Assembly: GCF_964246085.1 (NCBI RefSeq)
Contig: NZ_CAXTPD010000034.1
Reading direction: 5' to 3' (one strand)
Length of the DNA stretch: 44,258 nucleotides
DNA from: Brotaphodocola sp003480315
GTDB lineage: Bacteria > Bacillota > Clostridia > Lachnospirales > Lachnospiraceae
A program made the position numbers and the translations under genes. Shown here in pieces: positions 23,275 through 31,196 of this stretch; position 1 is the first letter of the stretch, and each line of letters begins with the position of its first letter. The notes beneath the pieces are model-generated. The model did no database searches, was not told where the DNA came from, and worked only from the letters and a program-made list of their open reading frames with translations.

Positions 23275-24336
23275 ATGAAACAAATTATCCTGACTGGCGA
23301 CCGTCCTACCGGCCGCCTTCATGTAGGCCACTATGTTGGCTCATTAAAAGAACGTGTCAGACTGCAGAATTCCGGCAAATACGATGAGATCTATATTATG
23401 ATTGCCGATGCACAGGCTTTAACAGACAACGCAGAACACCCGGAAAAGGTACGCGACAACATTATCCAGGTTGCCCTGGATTACCTTGCATGCGGCCTCG
23501 ACCCGGAGAAATCCACCATTTTCATCCAGTCTATGGTTCCGGAGCTCACTGAGCTTACTTTCTACTATATGAACCTGGTTACCGTTTCCCGTGTGCAGAG
23601 AAACCCAACCGTAAAGGCTGAGATCCAGATGCGTAACTTTGAGGCAAGCATTCCGGTCGGCTTCTTCTGCTACCCGATCAGCCAGGCAGCCGATATCACC
23701 GCATTCAAGGCTACCACCGTTCCGGTTGGCGAAGACCAGATGCCAATGATCGAACAGTGCCGCGAGATCGTGCACAAGTTCAATTCTGTATACGGCGAGA
23801 CCCTGGTTGAGCCGCAGATCATCCTCCCGCAGAACCAGGCATGCTTAAGACTGCCAGGTATTGACGGCAAAGCAAAAATGAGCAAATCCTTGGGCAACTG
23901 CATCTACTTATCTGATGAGCCAGAGGATATCCGCAAGAAAATCATGTCCATGTTCACTGACCCCAACCACCTTCGTGTGGAAGATCCGGGACAGGTGGAA
24001 GGCAACCCGGTATTCATCTATCTCGATGCATTCTGCCGTCCGGAGCACTTCGCAGAATTCCTGCCGGATTACAACAACCTGGATGAGTTAAAAGACCACT
24101 ACCGCCGCGGCGGCCTTGGCGATGTCAAAGTCAAGAAGTTCTTAAACAATGTTATCCAGGACGAGCTGGCTCCGATCCGCGAGCGCAGAAAAGCATGGGA
24201 ACAGCGCCTTCCGGATGTTTACGATATCCTGGCAGAAGGCAGCAAGCGTGCAAAGGAAACTGCAGCAAAGACCCTGGCAGATGTACGTCATTCCATGAAG
24301 ATCGACTACTTTGACAATGGCACCTTAACTAAATAA
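23275..24336 (+). CDS. trpS: Tryptophanyl-tRNA synthetase
   Basis: Class Ic aminoacyl-tRNA synthetase charging tRNA-Trp. The 353-residue protein has the HIGH-like motif GRLHVGHYVGSL near residues 13-24, PVGEDQ in the Trp-binding region, and the KMSKS loop KAKMSKSLGN near residue 203. The C-terminal helical domain (RRKAWEQRLPDVYDIL) is complete. It is slightly longer than many bacterial TrpS and may belong to the second bacterial subtype. Start at ATG 23275; AAAGGAG is 12 bases upstream, a rather long spacing, but no better start exists. It sits alone between tRNA genes with its own promoter and a strong terminator. No tRNA-Trp gene is in the window. Confidence 0.96.
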   Translation: MKQIILTGDRPTGRLHVGHYVGSLKERVRLQNSGKYDEIYIMIADAQALTDNAEHPEKVRDNIIQVALDYLACGLDPEKSTIFIQSMVPELTELTFYYMNLVTVSRVQRNPTVKAEIQMRNFEASIPVGFFCYPISQAADITAFKATTVPVGEDQMPMIEQCREIVHKFNSVYGETLVEPQIILPQNQACLRLPGIDGKAKMSKSLGNCIYLSDEPEDIRKKIMSMFTDPNHLRVEDPGQVEGNPVFIYLDAFCRPEHFAEFLPDYNNLDELKDHYRRGGLGDVKVKKFLNNVIQDELAPIRERRKAWEQRLPDVYDILAEGSKRAKETAAKTLADVRHSMKIDYFDNGTLTK

Positions 24337-24369
24337 AAGCGGCATTCATACAATGGCCGTCAATCGCAC

Positions 24370-24403
24370 AAAAACCCCGGTGAAACCAATCACCGGGGTT
24401 TTT
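24370..24403. terminator. Bidirectional terminator between trpS and the tRNA cluster
   Basis: AAAAACCCCGGTGA pairs with TCACCGGGGTTTTT across six bases. A and T runs on both sides suit both trpS and the leftward tRNA operon. Confidence 0.9.
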
Positions 24404-24406
24404 CAG

Positions 24407-24487
24407 TGCGGGCAACAGGACTTGAACCTGCACATCGGAGATACCAGAACCTAAATCTGGCGCGTCTGCCAATTCCGCCATGCCCGC
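24407..24487 (-). tRNA. tRNA-Leu (anticodon TAG)
   Basis: An 81-base class II tRNA with a short variable arm. Acceptor GCGGGCA/TGCCCGC, anticodon stem CCAGA/TCTGG with loop TTTAGGT (anticodon TAG), T arm GGTTCAAGTCC. Last gene of a five-tRNA operon. Confidence 0.93.
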
Positions 24488-24584
24488 GGATACGAATTCT
24501 TCATTCAGCGTCTGCTGACGCCGTATGTGAATATACAGATTGTAAAAGATCCCTACGCATATCTGCATAAGGATCGACAATCAG

Positions 24585-24659
24585 GGTGGATAGAGGGATT
24601 CGAACCCTCGGCCTCCAGAGCCACAATCTGGCGCGCTAACCAGCTGCGCTATACCCACC
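24585..24659 (-). tRNA. tRNA-His (anticodon GTG)
   Basis: Cloverleaf with acceptor GTGGGTA/TATCCAC and the extra G-1 paired with C73 that marks histidine tRNAs. Anticodon stem CCAGA/TCTGG with loop TTGTGGC (anticodon GTG), T arm GGTTCGAATCC. Confidence 0.94.
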
Positions 24660-24694
24660 ATTATGAAATTCATCTTTCACTTTCGTGAAAGAAA

Positions 24695-24768
<74 letters not shown>

Positions 24769-24793
24769 ACTTTGAAAAGATAAACTTTTCAAG

Positions 24794-24864
24794 AGCGGGT
24801 GATGGGAATCGAACCCACGTATCCAGCTTGGAAGGCTGGTGTTCTACCATTGAACTACACCCGC
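24794..24864 (-). tRNA. tRNA-Gly (anticodon TCC)
   Basis: A 71-base cloverleaf. Acceptor GCGGGTG/CACCCGC, anticodon stem CCAGC/GCTGG with loop CTTCCAA (anticodon TCC), T arm GGTTCGATTCC, discriminator T (U73). Confidence 0.95.
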
Positions 24865-24877
24865 ATATTCAATTCAA

Positions 24878-24952
24878 TCGGGGTGACAGGATTCGAACCT
24901 GCGACCCCCTGGTCCCAAACCAGGTGCTCTAGCCAAGCTGAGCCACACCCCG
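24878..24952 (-). tRNA. tRNA-Pro (anticodon TGG)
   Basis: A 75-base cloverleaf. Acceptor CGGGGTG/CACCCCG, anticodon stem CCTGG/CCAGG with loop TTTGGGA (anticodon TGG), T arm GGTTCGAATCC, discriminator A. First gene of the five-tRNA operon Pro-Gly-Arg-His-Leu. Confidence 0.95.
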
Positions 24953-25014
24953 GATCACTGAAAACCTGTATGTTCATCCGCTCTCTCAGAGTGCTACTGA
25001 ACAACGCGAGAGTA

Positions 25015-25043
25015 ATTATATAATACAGGTCTTCTTTTGTCAA
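25015..25043 (-). promoter_or_regulatory. Consensus promoter of the five-tRNA operon
   Basis: On the minus strand: TTGACA (25038-25043), exactly 17 bases, TATAAT (25015-25020). A perfect sigma-A consensus, fitting a high-output stable RNA operon. Confidence 0.9.
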
Positions 25044-25072
25044 CAGTTTTTGAAAAATTTTTTTATATTTTT

Positions 25073-25564
25073 TTATTCCCCTAAAAACATCATGTGATAT
25101 TTCGTGGTTCCGTCATCTGCCAGGTCCATGATCATGTAAGAAGGCATTCTGCCCTCCTGTCGCGGATAGGAAAGACTGCCCGGATTTAAAAGCGTGATTC
25201 CATCCAGCTCCTCCAGATATGGGCGGTGAGTATGACCGAACATGGCAATGTCACAGCCACGATCCTTTGCTTCCTCCCAGAGACGGTCCACATCCAGAGA
25301 TACATTATAATAATGACCGTGAGTCAGAAAAGCTCGGTGCGGTCCAAGATCCAGTTCTATTTCCCGGTCCAGCGAGGAAAAGAAATCATTGTTCCCCTGT
25401 ACCATTACCAGATCACAGTCCTCATCAAGCCAGTCCGTGATCACATGCTCGCTTCCCTCTGCGTCTCCCAGATGGATCAGCATATCAAACGGTTTCTCCT
25501 TCTCGATCACATCATACAGGTTTCCGTCTTTTCTGTGGGTATCACTCACGATCAGTATCTTCAT
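25073..25564 (-). CDS. YfcE/MJ0936-family metallophosphoesterase
   Basis: A 163-residue calcineurin-like phosphoesterase of the YfcE/MJ0936 family. Metal motifs in order: SDTHRKDGN (7-15), HLGDAEG, VQGNNDF, LTHGHYY and FGHTHRPY, then LNPGSLSYPR. The family hydrolyses phosphodiesters in vitro and its physiological substrate is unsettled. It overlaps the rdgB stop by one base and is the last gene of a five-gene operon, which also encodes a second YfcE-like protein at 28761-29306 with low similarity. No clear terminator follows; the tRNA promoter begins about 30 bases on. Confidence 0.9.
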   Translation of the reverse strand: MKILIVSDTHRKDGNLYDVIEKEKPFDMLIHLGDAEGSEHVITDWLDEDCDLVMVQGNNDFFSSLDREIELDLGPHRAFLTHGHYYNVSLDVDRLWEEAKDRGCDIAMFGHTHRPYLEELDGITLLNPGSLSYPRQEGRMPSYMIMDLADDGTTKYHMMFLGE

Positions 25565-26175
25565 CAGGCTTCCTCCTCAAAGTAATGCTCTAATTCCTTT
25601 TTCATGGCCTCCAGTGCCTTGCCGCGATGGCTGATCGCATTTTTCTGCTCCATCGTGATTTCCGCGGAGGTCATGCCGAATTCCGGAAGATAGAGGATCG
25701 GATCATAGCCAAAGCCGCCGCATCCGGCCGGTTCCATGGCAATCTGTCCCTCCATAGCTGCCTCTGTGTGCAGAACACGTCCATCCGGAAGGACTGCTGC
25801 AATATTGCAGACAAAGCGGGCACTGCGCTCCTGGCCTTTTGCGTCTGCCAGACGGTCAATGATATTCCGGTTCTTGATCTCGTAAGAGGTATCCTCGCCC
25901 ATATAGCGTGCAGAATAAATGCCCGGCTCTCCGCCAATGTAATCCACCACAAGGCCGGAGTCATCTGCCAGCACTATATCACCGGTGCAGTTCCAGACCG
26001 CGCGGGCCTTGATTTCCGCGTTTTCCGCAAATGATCTTCCATTTTCCACGATTTCGGGATCTGCCCCGGCCTCCTTCATGGAAACCACCTCACAGCCCAG
26101 ATCAGCCATGATCAGGCGGATCTCTTTCATTTTTCCGGCATTGCCGGTTGCAAAGACGATTCTGTGTTTTTTCAT
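25564..26175 (-). CDS. rdgB: XTP/dITP diphosphatase (RdgB/HAM1)
   Basis: A 203-residue house-cleaning nucleoside triphosphate pyrophosphatase that hydrolyses dITP, ITP and XTP and keeps these bases out of DNA and RNA. Motifs: ATGNAGKMKEI (substrate-binding SxNxxK-like start), SFAENAEIKA, VLADDSGLVVDYIGGEPGIYSARY, GFGYDPI and SHRGKALEAM. All are typical. It follows the papain-like gene by 16 bases and overlaps the phosphoesterase gene. Confidence 0.95.
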   Translation of the reverse strand: MKKHRIVFATGNAGKMKEIRLIMADLGCEVVSMKEAGADPEIVENGRSFAENAEIKARAVWNCTGDIVLADDSGLVVDYIGGEPGIYSARYMGEDTSYEIKNRNIIDRLADAKGQERSARFVCNIAAVLPDGRVLHTEAAMEGQIAMEPAGCGGFGYDPILYLPEFGMTSAEITMEQKNAISHRGKALEAMKKELEHYFEEEA

Positions 26176-26191
26176 ATCTACTCCATTCTTT

Positions 26192-27529
26192 CTACTGCAT
26201 CACCGTATACGCTTTCAGACAGAGGTTGCACTCCTGCTCTGTCTCCACCCGTTCCCATACATCACCATCCGCACTTAAATAGCCCTCTCCATCCGTGATA
26301 TCCACCAGGCAGCGTCCGTCTCCGGAATCGTATTCAATTGCCATGGGATGAACTGCTCCCGGCGTATGAAGCTTCAAGGTCACAGCAAAGCGCTCTCCCG
26401 GCTTAACTTTTACCGGTTCCGCAAGCGGTATGGTGTAATAGCCCGCATACGGAACCGTTCCGGATACCGTTCCAAGCTTCTTTTGCTTTAAGTGCCTCCA
26501 GTCTGCTGCCGGCTGGTCCGGCACGTCCGTGACGATGCCGATCTCATATTCCGTATCTGCATCCACCGCATAAAATCCGGCGGCACAGATCTGCTGCATG
26601 CCGGCTGAAGCCGTATAAACATTCGCTCCCCACACATTCTCATTTCCATAGCCGATCTGCCCCAACCATCCGCACAGATCAGTCTGATAGATCCGGTCAT
26701 AATTGTCTGCCGGTTCCACATCGGAATAGAGCAGATTGGTGGTACAGAGATTGGTATCGTAATAGGAAACATAGAAAAAACCCGCTTCGCCGAATCCCGT
26801 TCCCCAGCTGTTCTCGCAAAGAAAAGCGCCATTATCCGGCGGAAGCTCCGAAAAATTTTCCGCCGGATAATCATCATCCCAGCCCACAATGACCACATCG
26901 TGGTTGGGCGGAAGCGTTCCGGAATAATAGTAGGCTCCGGTTTTGTCATTATAGTAGCGGCTGTCCTGCTCCTGCCTCTGCAGTGTCGTATACAGTGCGC
27001 TCTGGACACCACCGGTCCGGTACACAGCTGCTTTGACAGCCTCACGGTCATATGCCGGCAGAATCCGGATCTCCTGTACATGCTTTGCCGCCGTCAGTCC
27101 CTCCGGCGAGATACCGTCCCCATAAGGATCCTCCTCCTCCAGGACAGGTCCTCTCCAGGAAAGCAGATAGGCCATGGACATGATATAGTCGCCTCCGCTT
27201 TTCTGATCCAGCAGAAAATTCGGATCATGGGACATATGGTCCTCCGAAAAATCATAGGATTCCTCCGGCAAAAGGCTGCTTTCCAGCGCCAGAAGCGATG
27301 CAAAGGCCCAGCAGGTGCCCAGATCTCCCTGGTTCTTTACCGGAGCTGTGCGTCCATCCTCCCGGGCATCATATCGCGCCGGAAGTTCTGAGTTTTCCGG
27401 TATCACAAGCTCTGTCACCGCAGAGGCTGTCTCTGATGTTGAAATTTTCTCAGCCGTACAGCCGACTGCAAAAAGTGCCGCGGCAGTCAGAACAGAAACC
27501 AGCCACATCCGCGCAAATCTATTTTTCAA
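26192..27529 (-). CDS. Papain-family (C1) cysteine peptidase lipoprotein
   Basis: A 445-residue exported protease. The TTG at 27529 is proposed as start: GGGAGAA lies six bases upstream and the product then opens with a clean lipoprotein signal (KNRFARMWLVSVLTAAAL...AVGC, Cys24). The upstream GTG at 27571 would add a poor signal and sits inside the previous gene. The catalytic domain has Gln67 and Cys73 (NQGDLGTCWAF), the His in PNHDVVIVGWDDD and the Asn in CENSWGTGFG, so the papain triad is complete. The C-terminal 150 residues look like the beta-sandwich found in other clostridial C1 peptidases (CGWLGQIGYG..., KPGERFAVTLKL). No propeptide is obvious. Its presence in a nucleic-acid housekeeping operon is unexpected. 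Confidence 0.9.
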   Translation of the reverse strand: MKNRFARMWLVSVLTAAALFAVGCTAEKISTSETASAVTELVIPENSELPARYDAREDGRTAPVKNQGDLGTCWAFASLLALESSLLPEESYDFSEDHMSHDPNFLLDQKSGGDYIMSMAYLLSWRGPVLEEEDPYGDGISPEGLTAAKHVQEIRILPAYDREAVKAAVYRTGGVQSALYTTLQRQEQDSRYYNDKTGAYYYSGTLPPNHDVVIVGWDDDYPAENFSELPPDNGAFLCENSWGTGFGEAGFFYVSYYDTNLCTTNLLYSDVEPADNYDRIYQTDLCGWLGQIGYGNENVWGANVYTASAGMQQICAAGFYAVDADTEYEIGIVTDVPDQPAADWRHLKQKKLGTVSGTVPYAGYYTIPLAEPVKVKPGERFAVTLKLHTPGAVHPMAIEYDSGDGRCLVDITDGEGYLSADGDVWERVETEQECNLCLKAYTVMQ

Positions 27530-27560
27530 TTCAGCTTCTCCCTGCCTGTTCCATGGAGGC

Positions 27561-28748
27561 TTACTGCTCACAATCCTGTTTTTTCGGTGCGCCCTCCGAT
27601 TTTCTTCTCGGCGGCTTCGGGCCCAGGAACTGATAGAAATAGGTCTTCATCATACCATTGTAGATCTTACGGTTTTTATCTGCCTTGCGGCCCATATACT
27701 TTTCAACATCTTCATAGGAAGTAATGATAAACGCAGACCAGCTGTCCAACGCCTTAAAGCGCTCTCCGATCTGGGTATACAGCGCCGGAAGATTCTTTTT
27801 GTCTTCAATACGCTCGCCATACGGCGGGTTGGTGATCAGGAAACCGTATTTTTTCGGATGGCTCAGCTCTGCCACCGGTCTCTGCTGGAAATGGATCATA
27901 TGAGCCACGCCGGCCAGCTCTGCATTGGCTCTGGCGGCCTTAATGACCTCCGGATCCAGATCATAGCCCTGAATATCCACACTCACCGTATCGTCCACCA
28001 TCTCCTGGGCCTCGTCCATAGCCTCATACCAGCACTTACGCGGAATGATCTGCTTCCAGTCCTCTGAGAGGAAGGAGCGGTTCATGCCCGGCGCCATATT
28101 AGCCGCCATCATGGCTGCCTCAATGGGAAAGGTTCCGCTTCCGCAGAACGGATCTACCAGGATGCGGTCCTTATTCCACGGCGTCAGCATAATGAGGGCC
28201 GCTGCCAGAGTCTCCTCGATGGGAGCCTTGCTGGTCAGCTTGCGGTATCCGCGCTTATGAAGGGACTCACCGGTGGTATCCAGCGCTACCGTCACAATAT
28301 CCTTATACAAAGATACGCGCACCGGATAATCCGCACCGGTCTCCGGGATCACAGACACACCATGGCCCTGCTTCATACGCTCTACCATGGCCTTTTTCAT
28401 GATGGACTGGATATCAGACGGGCTAAAGAGCTTGCTCTTGATGGAATTGGCCTTCTTGACCCAAAAACGGCCATCCTGCGGGATATATTCCTCCCATGGC
28501 AGTGCCTTGGTTCCCTGGAAAAGCTCCTCAAAGGTAACAGCCTTAAAGCTTCCCACCTTCAGCAGAATACGCTCCGTCGTGCGCAGGAAAATATTTGCGC
28601 GGCAGATAGCCTCCGCATCTCCGAGGAAGGTTACCTTTCCGTCCTCAACCTGGGAAATCTCATAGCCGAGATCCAGGATTTCTTTTTTCAGGACTGCCTC
28701 CAGGCCAAAATGACAGGGTGCAATCAGTTCATATACTTTTGTCGCCAT
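27561..28748 (-). CDS. THUMP-domain class I rRNA (guanine-N2) methyltransferase
   Basis: A 395-residue RlmL/YpsC-type SAM-dependent RNA methyltransferase. The N-terminal THUMP and adjacent region (1-165) precedes the methyltransferase with the SAM motif DPFCGSGTFPIEAA (about 200) and catalytic NPPYGER (about 310). Relatives methylate guanine N2 in 23S rRNA; E. coli RlmL acts on G2445. The Lys-rich tail (KPPRRKSEGAPKKQ) may contact RNA. The ATG at 28748 follows the yfcE gene by 12 bases. Cytoplasmic. The exact site methylated is not proven. Confidence 0.93.
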   Translation of the reverse strand: MATKVYELIAPCHFGLEAVLKKEILDLGYEISQVEDGKVTFLGDAEAICRANIFLRTTERILLKVGSFKAVTFEELFQGTKALPWEEYIPQDGRFWVKKANSIKSKLFSPSDIQSIMKKAMVERMKQGHGVSVIPETGADYPVRVSLYKDIVTVALDTTGESLHKRGYRKLTSKAPIEETLAAALIMLTPWNKDRILVDPFCGSGTFPIEAAMMAANMAPGMNRSFLSEDWKQIIPRKCWYEAMDEAQEMVDDTVSVDIQGYDLDPEVIKAARANAELAGVAHMIHFQQRPVAELSHPKKYGFLITNPPYGERIEDKKNLPALYTQIGERFKALDSWSAFIITSYEDVEKYMGRKADKNRKIYNGMMKTYFYQFLGPKPPRRKSEGAPKKQDCEQ

Positions 28749-28760
28749 ACCGTTCCTTTC

Positions 28761-29306
28761 CTAACCTAATTTTGCCTCTTTGACTACATTTCCGTCAAAG
28801 TCAAGGATCTTGAAATCCTGCTCATCCAGGATCGCGTATGTAGCCGGATTGCCGCCCTTCGGGATGGAGGTGGAGCCCGGGTTTAAGATGTAATGGCCGT
28901 TTACTTTTTCTGCCTTCAGAAGATGTGTATGACCATGTACCAGAATATCTCCTGCCTTTAACGGCGGCATCTGGTCCTGATTGAACAGATGACCGTGGGT
29001 AGCAAAGAAGGTCAGGCCATTTAACACCAGAATGGCATAATCTGCCATAACCGGGAACTCCAAAACCATCTGGTCTACCTCAGCCTCGCAGTTGCCGCGC
29101 ACTGCAATGATCTCATTTTTATACTCATTTAACATGGCGATCACCTGCTTCGGCGCATACTCCTGCGGAAGGTCGTTGCGCGGTCCGTGATACAGAAGAT
29201 CCCCCAGCAAAACCAGGCGCTCTGCTCCAGACTGACGGTATACCTCAAGCATTTTCCTGCAGTAATGGGCAGAACCGTGAATATCAGATGCAAACATGTA
29301 TTTCAT
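28761..29306 (-). CDS. yfcE: YfcE-type phosphodiesterase
   Basis: A 181-residue calcineurin-like phosphodiesterase matching the YfcE type: SDIHGSAHYCRK (8-19), LLGDLLYHGPRN, VRGNCEAEVDQ, ATHGHLFNQ, LVHGHTHLLK, LNPGSTSIPKGG. These carry all the metal ligands. YfcE cleaves model phosphodiesters with Mn; the natural substrate is unknown. It is the first gene of a five-gene operon with a good promoter upstream and GAGGAG before the ATG at 29306. Confidence 0.93.
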   Translation of the reverse strand: MKYMFASDIHGSAHYCRKMLEVYRQSGAERLVLLGDLLYHGPRNDLPQEYAPKQVIAMLNEYKNEIIAVRGNCEAEVDQMVLEFPVMADYAILVLNGLTFFATHGHLFNQDQMPPLKAGDILVHGHTHLLKAEKVNGHYILNPGSTSIPKGGNPATYAILDEQDFKILDFDGNVVKEAKLG

Positions 29307-29345
29307 AGCGTATTCTCCTCGTCTTTTCTTGGAATTAATACTGTT

Positions 29346-29374
29346 ATTTTATTACCCACCCATGAACTTGTCAA
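29346..29374 (-). promoter_or_regulatory. Promoter of the yfcE-rlm-papain-rdgB operon
   Basis: On the minus strand: TTGACA (29369-29374), 17 bases, TAAAAT (29346-29351), about 40 bases before the first ATG. Confidence 0.75.
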
Positions 29375-29421
29375 CGAATACCTCTGCCGAAATCATAACC
29401 CGGAAATACCGCTCCCAAAAA

Positions 29422-29745
29422 TCAGCATTGTGGTCCCCACTCAAGATACTTCCCACGGTAGGCCTGGATTCCGCCATATACATCCGCTGTCTCATATCCC
29501 AGGGAGGCCAGCCATCTGGCCGCCCGCATGCTGTTCGGTCCATGGTAACAGTAAAGCACGATCAGACTCTCCTGCGGCAGCTCCCCGATCCTGGCCCGCA
29601 GTTCTCCGTACGGAATATTCACAGCTCCCCGGATATGTGCCCTGCGGTAGGCACGTGCATCCCGCATATCCACCAGAAACAGCCTCTTTCCCTGATCCAG
29701 GTATTCATCCAGCTGTGCTCCGCTTATCAGATCCCACATACGCAA
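29422..29745 (-). CDS. Rhodanese-like protein
   Basis: A 107-residue single rhodanese domain, cytoplasmic. The active loop is CYHGPNS with the nucleophilic Cys near residue 66, in the usual position after LIVLY; DMRDARAYRRAHIRGAVNIP and YETADVYGG are family landmarks. Such proteins carry persulfide sulfur; the acceptor is unknown. The start at 29745 (MRMWDL) has GGCGG upstream; MWDL at 29739 is possible. It stands alone, tail to head with the yfcE promoter. Confidence 0.88.
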   Translation of the reverse strand: MRMWDLISGAQLDEYLDQGKRLFLVDMRDARAYRRAHIRGAVNIPYGELRARIGELPQESLIVLYCYHGPNSMRAARWLASLGYETADVYGGIQAYRGKYLEWGPQC

Positions 29746-29830
29746 CCGCCTGTCCGTCTTTCTTACTATATCTTATGCAGACAGGCTGCGGTTGGACAAT
29801 CCGCGAAAAAAGAATGTGCCTTTGCGCCGA

Positions 29831-29892
29831 GTGCGCATCCCTGCGGAGCGCTTTTTTGTTTCATAGGCGCAATTTCCTATGAAACAAAAAAG
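29831..29892 (-). repeat. Composite repeat copy 2: hairpin plus GC box
   Basis: CTTTTTTGTTTCATAGG (29851-29867) and CCTATGAAACAAAAAAG (29876-29892) are perfect 17-base inverted repeats. Read on the minus strand the hairpin is followed directly by CGCTCCGCAGGGATGCGCAC (29850-29831), matching the box at 22932-22951 at 17 of 20 positions. Same order and spacing as copy 1. Confidence 0.5.
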
Positions 29893-29916
29893 GCCGTCTT
29901 CCCTGAGAAGACGACC
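29885..29916 (-). terminator. Terminator after the Asn-repeat gene
   Basis: On the minus strand GGTCGTCTTC pairs with GAAGACGGCC (one U-G pair) around a 5-base loop, followed by TTTTTTG. The wobble pair favours this strand. It shares its T run with the repeat arm at 29885-29892. Confidence 0.7.
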
Positions 29917-29935
29917 CTTTTCCTGTTGCAGCCTG

Positions 29936-30145
29936 CTAATTTCTGCTGCTGTTATCCATATTGTTCCGGCTGCTGTTGTATGCTTTATTCCGGCTGCTAT
30001 TCTGCGCCTTGTTCTGCCCGGAATTCCGGCTGCTGTTCTGGCCGGAATCGCGGCTGGTATTCCGGGTACTGTTCTTCTCAGAATCCACAGAATCAGAAGT
30101 ATGGCAGTTTCTGCTATTGTCCATATCATTGTAATGGTCTCTCAT
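29936..30145 (-). CDS. Small Asn-tetrad repeat protein
   Basis: A 69-residue, very hydrophilic protein of unknown function. AGGAGGT lies seven bases before the ATG at 30145, a near-ideal site, and a terminator follows, so it is probably real. From residue 25 nearly every fourth residue is Asn (25, 29, 37, 41, 45, 49, 53, 57, 61, 65, 69; Asp at 33), giving tetrads such as NSSR, NSGQ, NKAQ, NKAY and NNMD. One Cys at 14; net positive charge from Arg; no signal peptide or membrane segment. It recalls low-complexity spore or nucleic-acid-associated proteins, but no family is recognised. The four-residue period could form a regular solenoid-like or extended structure. Confidence 0.75.
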   Translation of the reverse strand: MRDHYNDMDNSRNCHTSDSVDSEKNSTRNTSRDSGQNSSRNSGQNKAQNSSRNKAYNSSRNNMDNSSRN

Positions 30146-30246
30146 GATCGCTACCTCCTGTTTGAGCTGTAAATTTGTTACGGGATTAGTATGCGAATCT
30201 GCATTACAAATATACTGTCCTGATCCTGTCTGTTTTTTCCAAAACA

Positions 30247-30274
30247 GAAAAGCCGGACAGGGGAGCTGTCCGGC
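30247..30274 (-). terminator. Terminator after the NlpC/P60 gene
   Basis: GCCGGACAG (30252-30260) and CTGTCCGGC (30266-30274) make a perfect 9-bp stem with a 5-base loop. On the minus strand TTTTCTGTTTT follows. It lies about 105 bases beyond the NlpC stop codon. Confidence 0.8.
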
Positions 30275-30380
30275 CTTCACTAGGGAGTATAAATAATTAA
30301 TAAGGTCGAAGAACCTGACTAAGGGAATCAGCATTCTTCCGCTTCATTATACTGGAAATGTGTGGAAAAAGCAATGCGAT

Positions 30381-30995
30381 TTAAAACATGCTTACAATCT
30401 TCACCGGATTGCGGTAATTCCATTTGGAAATCTTGATGCCGGTCGCATAAGTAGACGCGTGCACGATCTTTCCGTCTCCGATATACATGGCTACATGATT
30501 GATGCCGGAACCGCCGGAGTAAAACAGCAGGTCGCCGGGCTGCATCTGACTGGAGTTCACTGCGTGACCCTGGGTTGCCTGAGAACCGGAAGAACGGTTC
30601 ATGCTGATGCCTGCGCCATGCTGCATGACATAGCGCACAAAGCCGGAACAGTCAACACCGGTATGCGGGTCATTGCCGCCTGCGCGGTACGGGCCGCCCA
30701 CAAACTGGAGCGCATAGTCCACGAGATTCTGGCGGGCACTGGCTGCCTCTTCTGCTGCCTTGGCTGCCGCTTCCTCGGCTGCTGCCAGCTCTTCTTCCAG
30801 CTTCTTTGCTGCCTGGATTTCCGGAGCCGGTCCATTGTCCTCGTCAGCCACCTCTTCTGCTGCCACTTCGAGTACAGTAGAAACCGGAGCCTCCTGGATG
30901 ACCTCCGGCTCTGCATGTGCAACCATAGGTCTCTGCCACATCAAACCGCCTGATACTGCCAGCACTGCTGCTATGTATAATACTGTTTTCTTCAT
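30381..30995 (-). CDS. Secreted NlpC/P60 peptidoglycan endopeptidase
   Basis: A 204-residue cell-wall hydrolase. Signal peptide to about residue 28 (VAHA), an acidic stretch, an Ala/Glu-rich helix likely to form a coiled coil (about 60-88), then the NlpC/P60 domain with catalytic Cys116 (DCSGFV), His167 (NHVAMYIG) and His179 (VHAST). The enzyme should cut within peptidoglycan stem peptides. GGAGAG lies six to seven bases before the ATG at 30995. It is divergent from the M23 peptidase gene at 31197, with a shared 200-base region containing a WalR-like box. Confidence 0.94.
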   Translation of the reverse strand: MKKTVLYIAAVLAVSGGLMWQRPMVAHAEPEVIQEAPVSTVLEVAAEEVADEDNGPAPEIQAAKKLEEELAAAEEAAAKAAEEAASARQNLVDYALQFVGGPYRAGGNDPHTGVDCSGFVRYVMQHGAGISMNRSSGSQATQGHAVNSSQMQPGDLLFYSGGSGINHVAMYIGDGKIVHASTYATGIKISKWNYRNPVKIVSMF

Positions 30996-31031
30996 GAACC
31001 GCTCTCCAATCGTGAATACTTTATTTCTAAA

Positions 31032-31057
31032 TATTACATAATTGTTAACTATGTTAC
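31032..31057. promoter_or_regulatory. WalR-like (or Rex-like) box between two wall hydrolase genes
   Basis: TATTAC (31032-31037), five bases, TGTTAA (31043-31048) matches the WalR consensus TGTWAH-N5-TGTWAH with one mismatch; a third TGTTAC follows at 31052-31057. The overlapping TTGTTAA-N4-GTTACAA (31042-31059) also resembles a Rex site. Location between divergent peptidoglycan hydrolase genes favours WalR. No WalRK genes are in the window. Confidence 0.4.
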
Positions 31058-31196
31058 AAAGAGATTATACACTTGTGACGCTTATGAGTCAAGCAATCTG
31101 GTCAGAATTTACTTTTTCTTAATAATTTCCTTTCGTTTTCTGTGCTATCTGTATAATTCAACCCATAAAATGGTAAAAAGCCGAGGGAGCAGACCC

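Noticed and set aside
24585..24659. 24663-24932 plus-strand frame rich in EGIRTPDPRLRRP as a protein
   Set aside because: It is the well-known false translation of antisense tRNA genes.
30146..30334. Longer N-terminal extension of the Asn-tetrad protein
   Set aside because: The ideal AGGAGGT site precedes the ATG at 30145, and the extension overlaps intergenic sequence without a site of its own.
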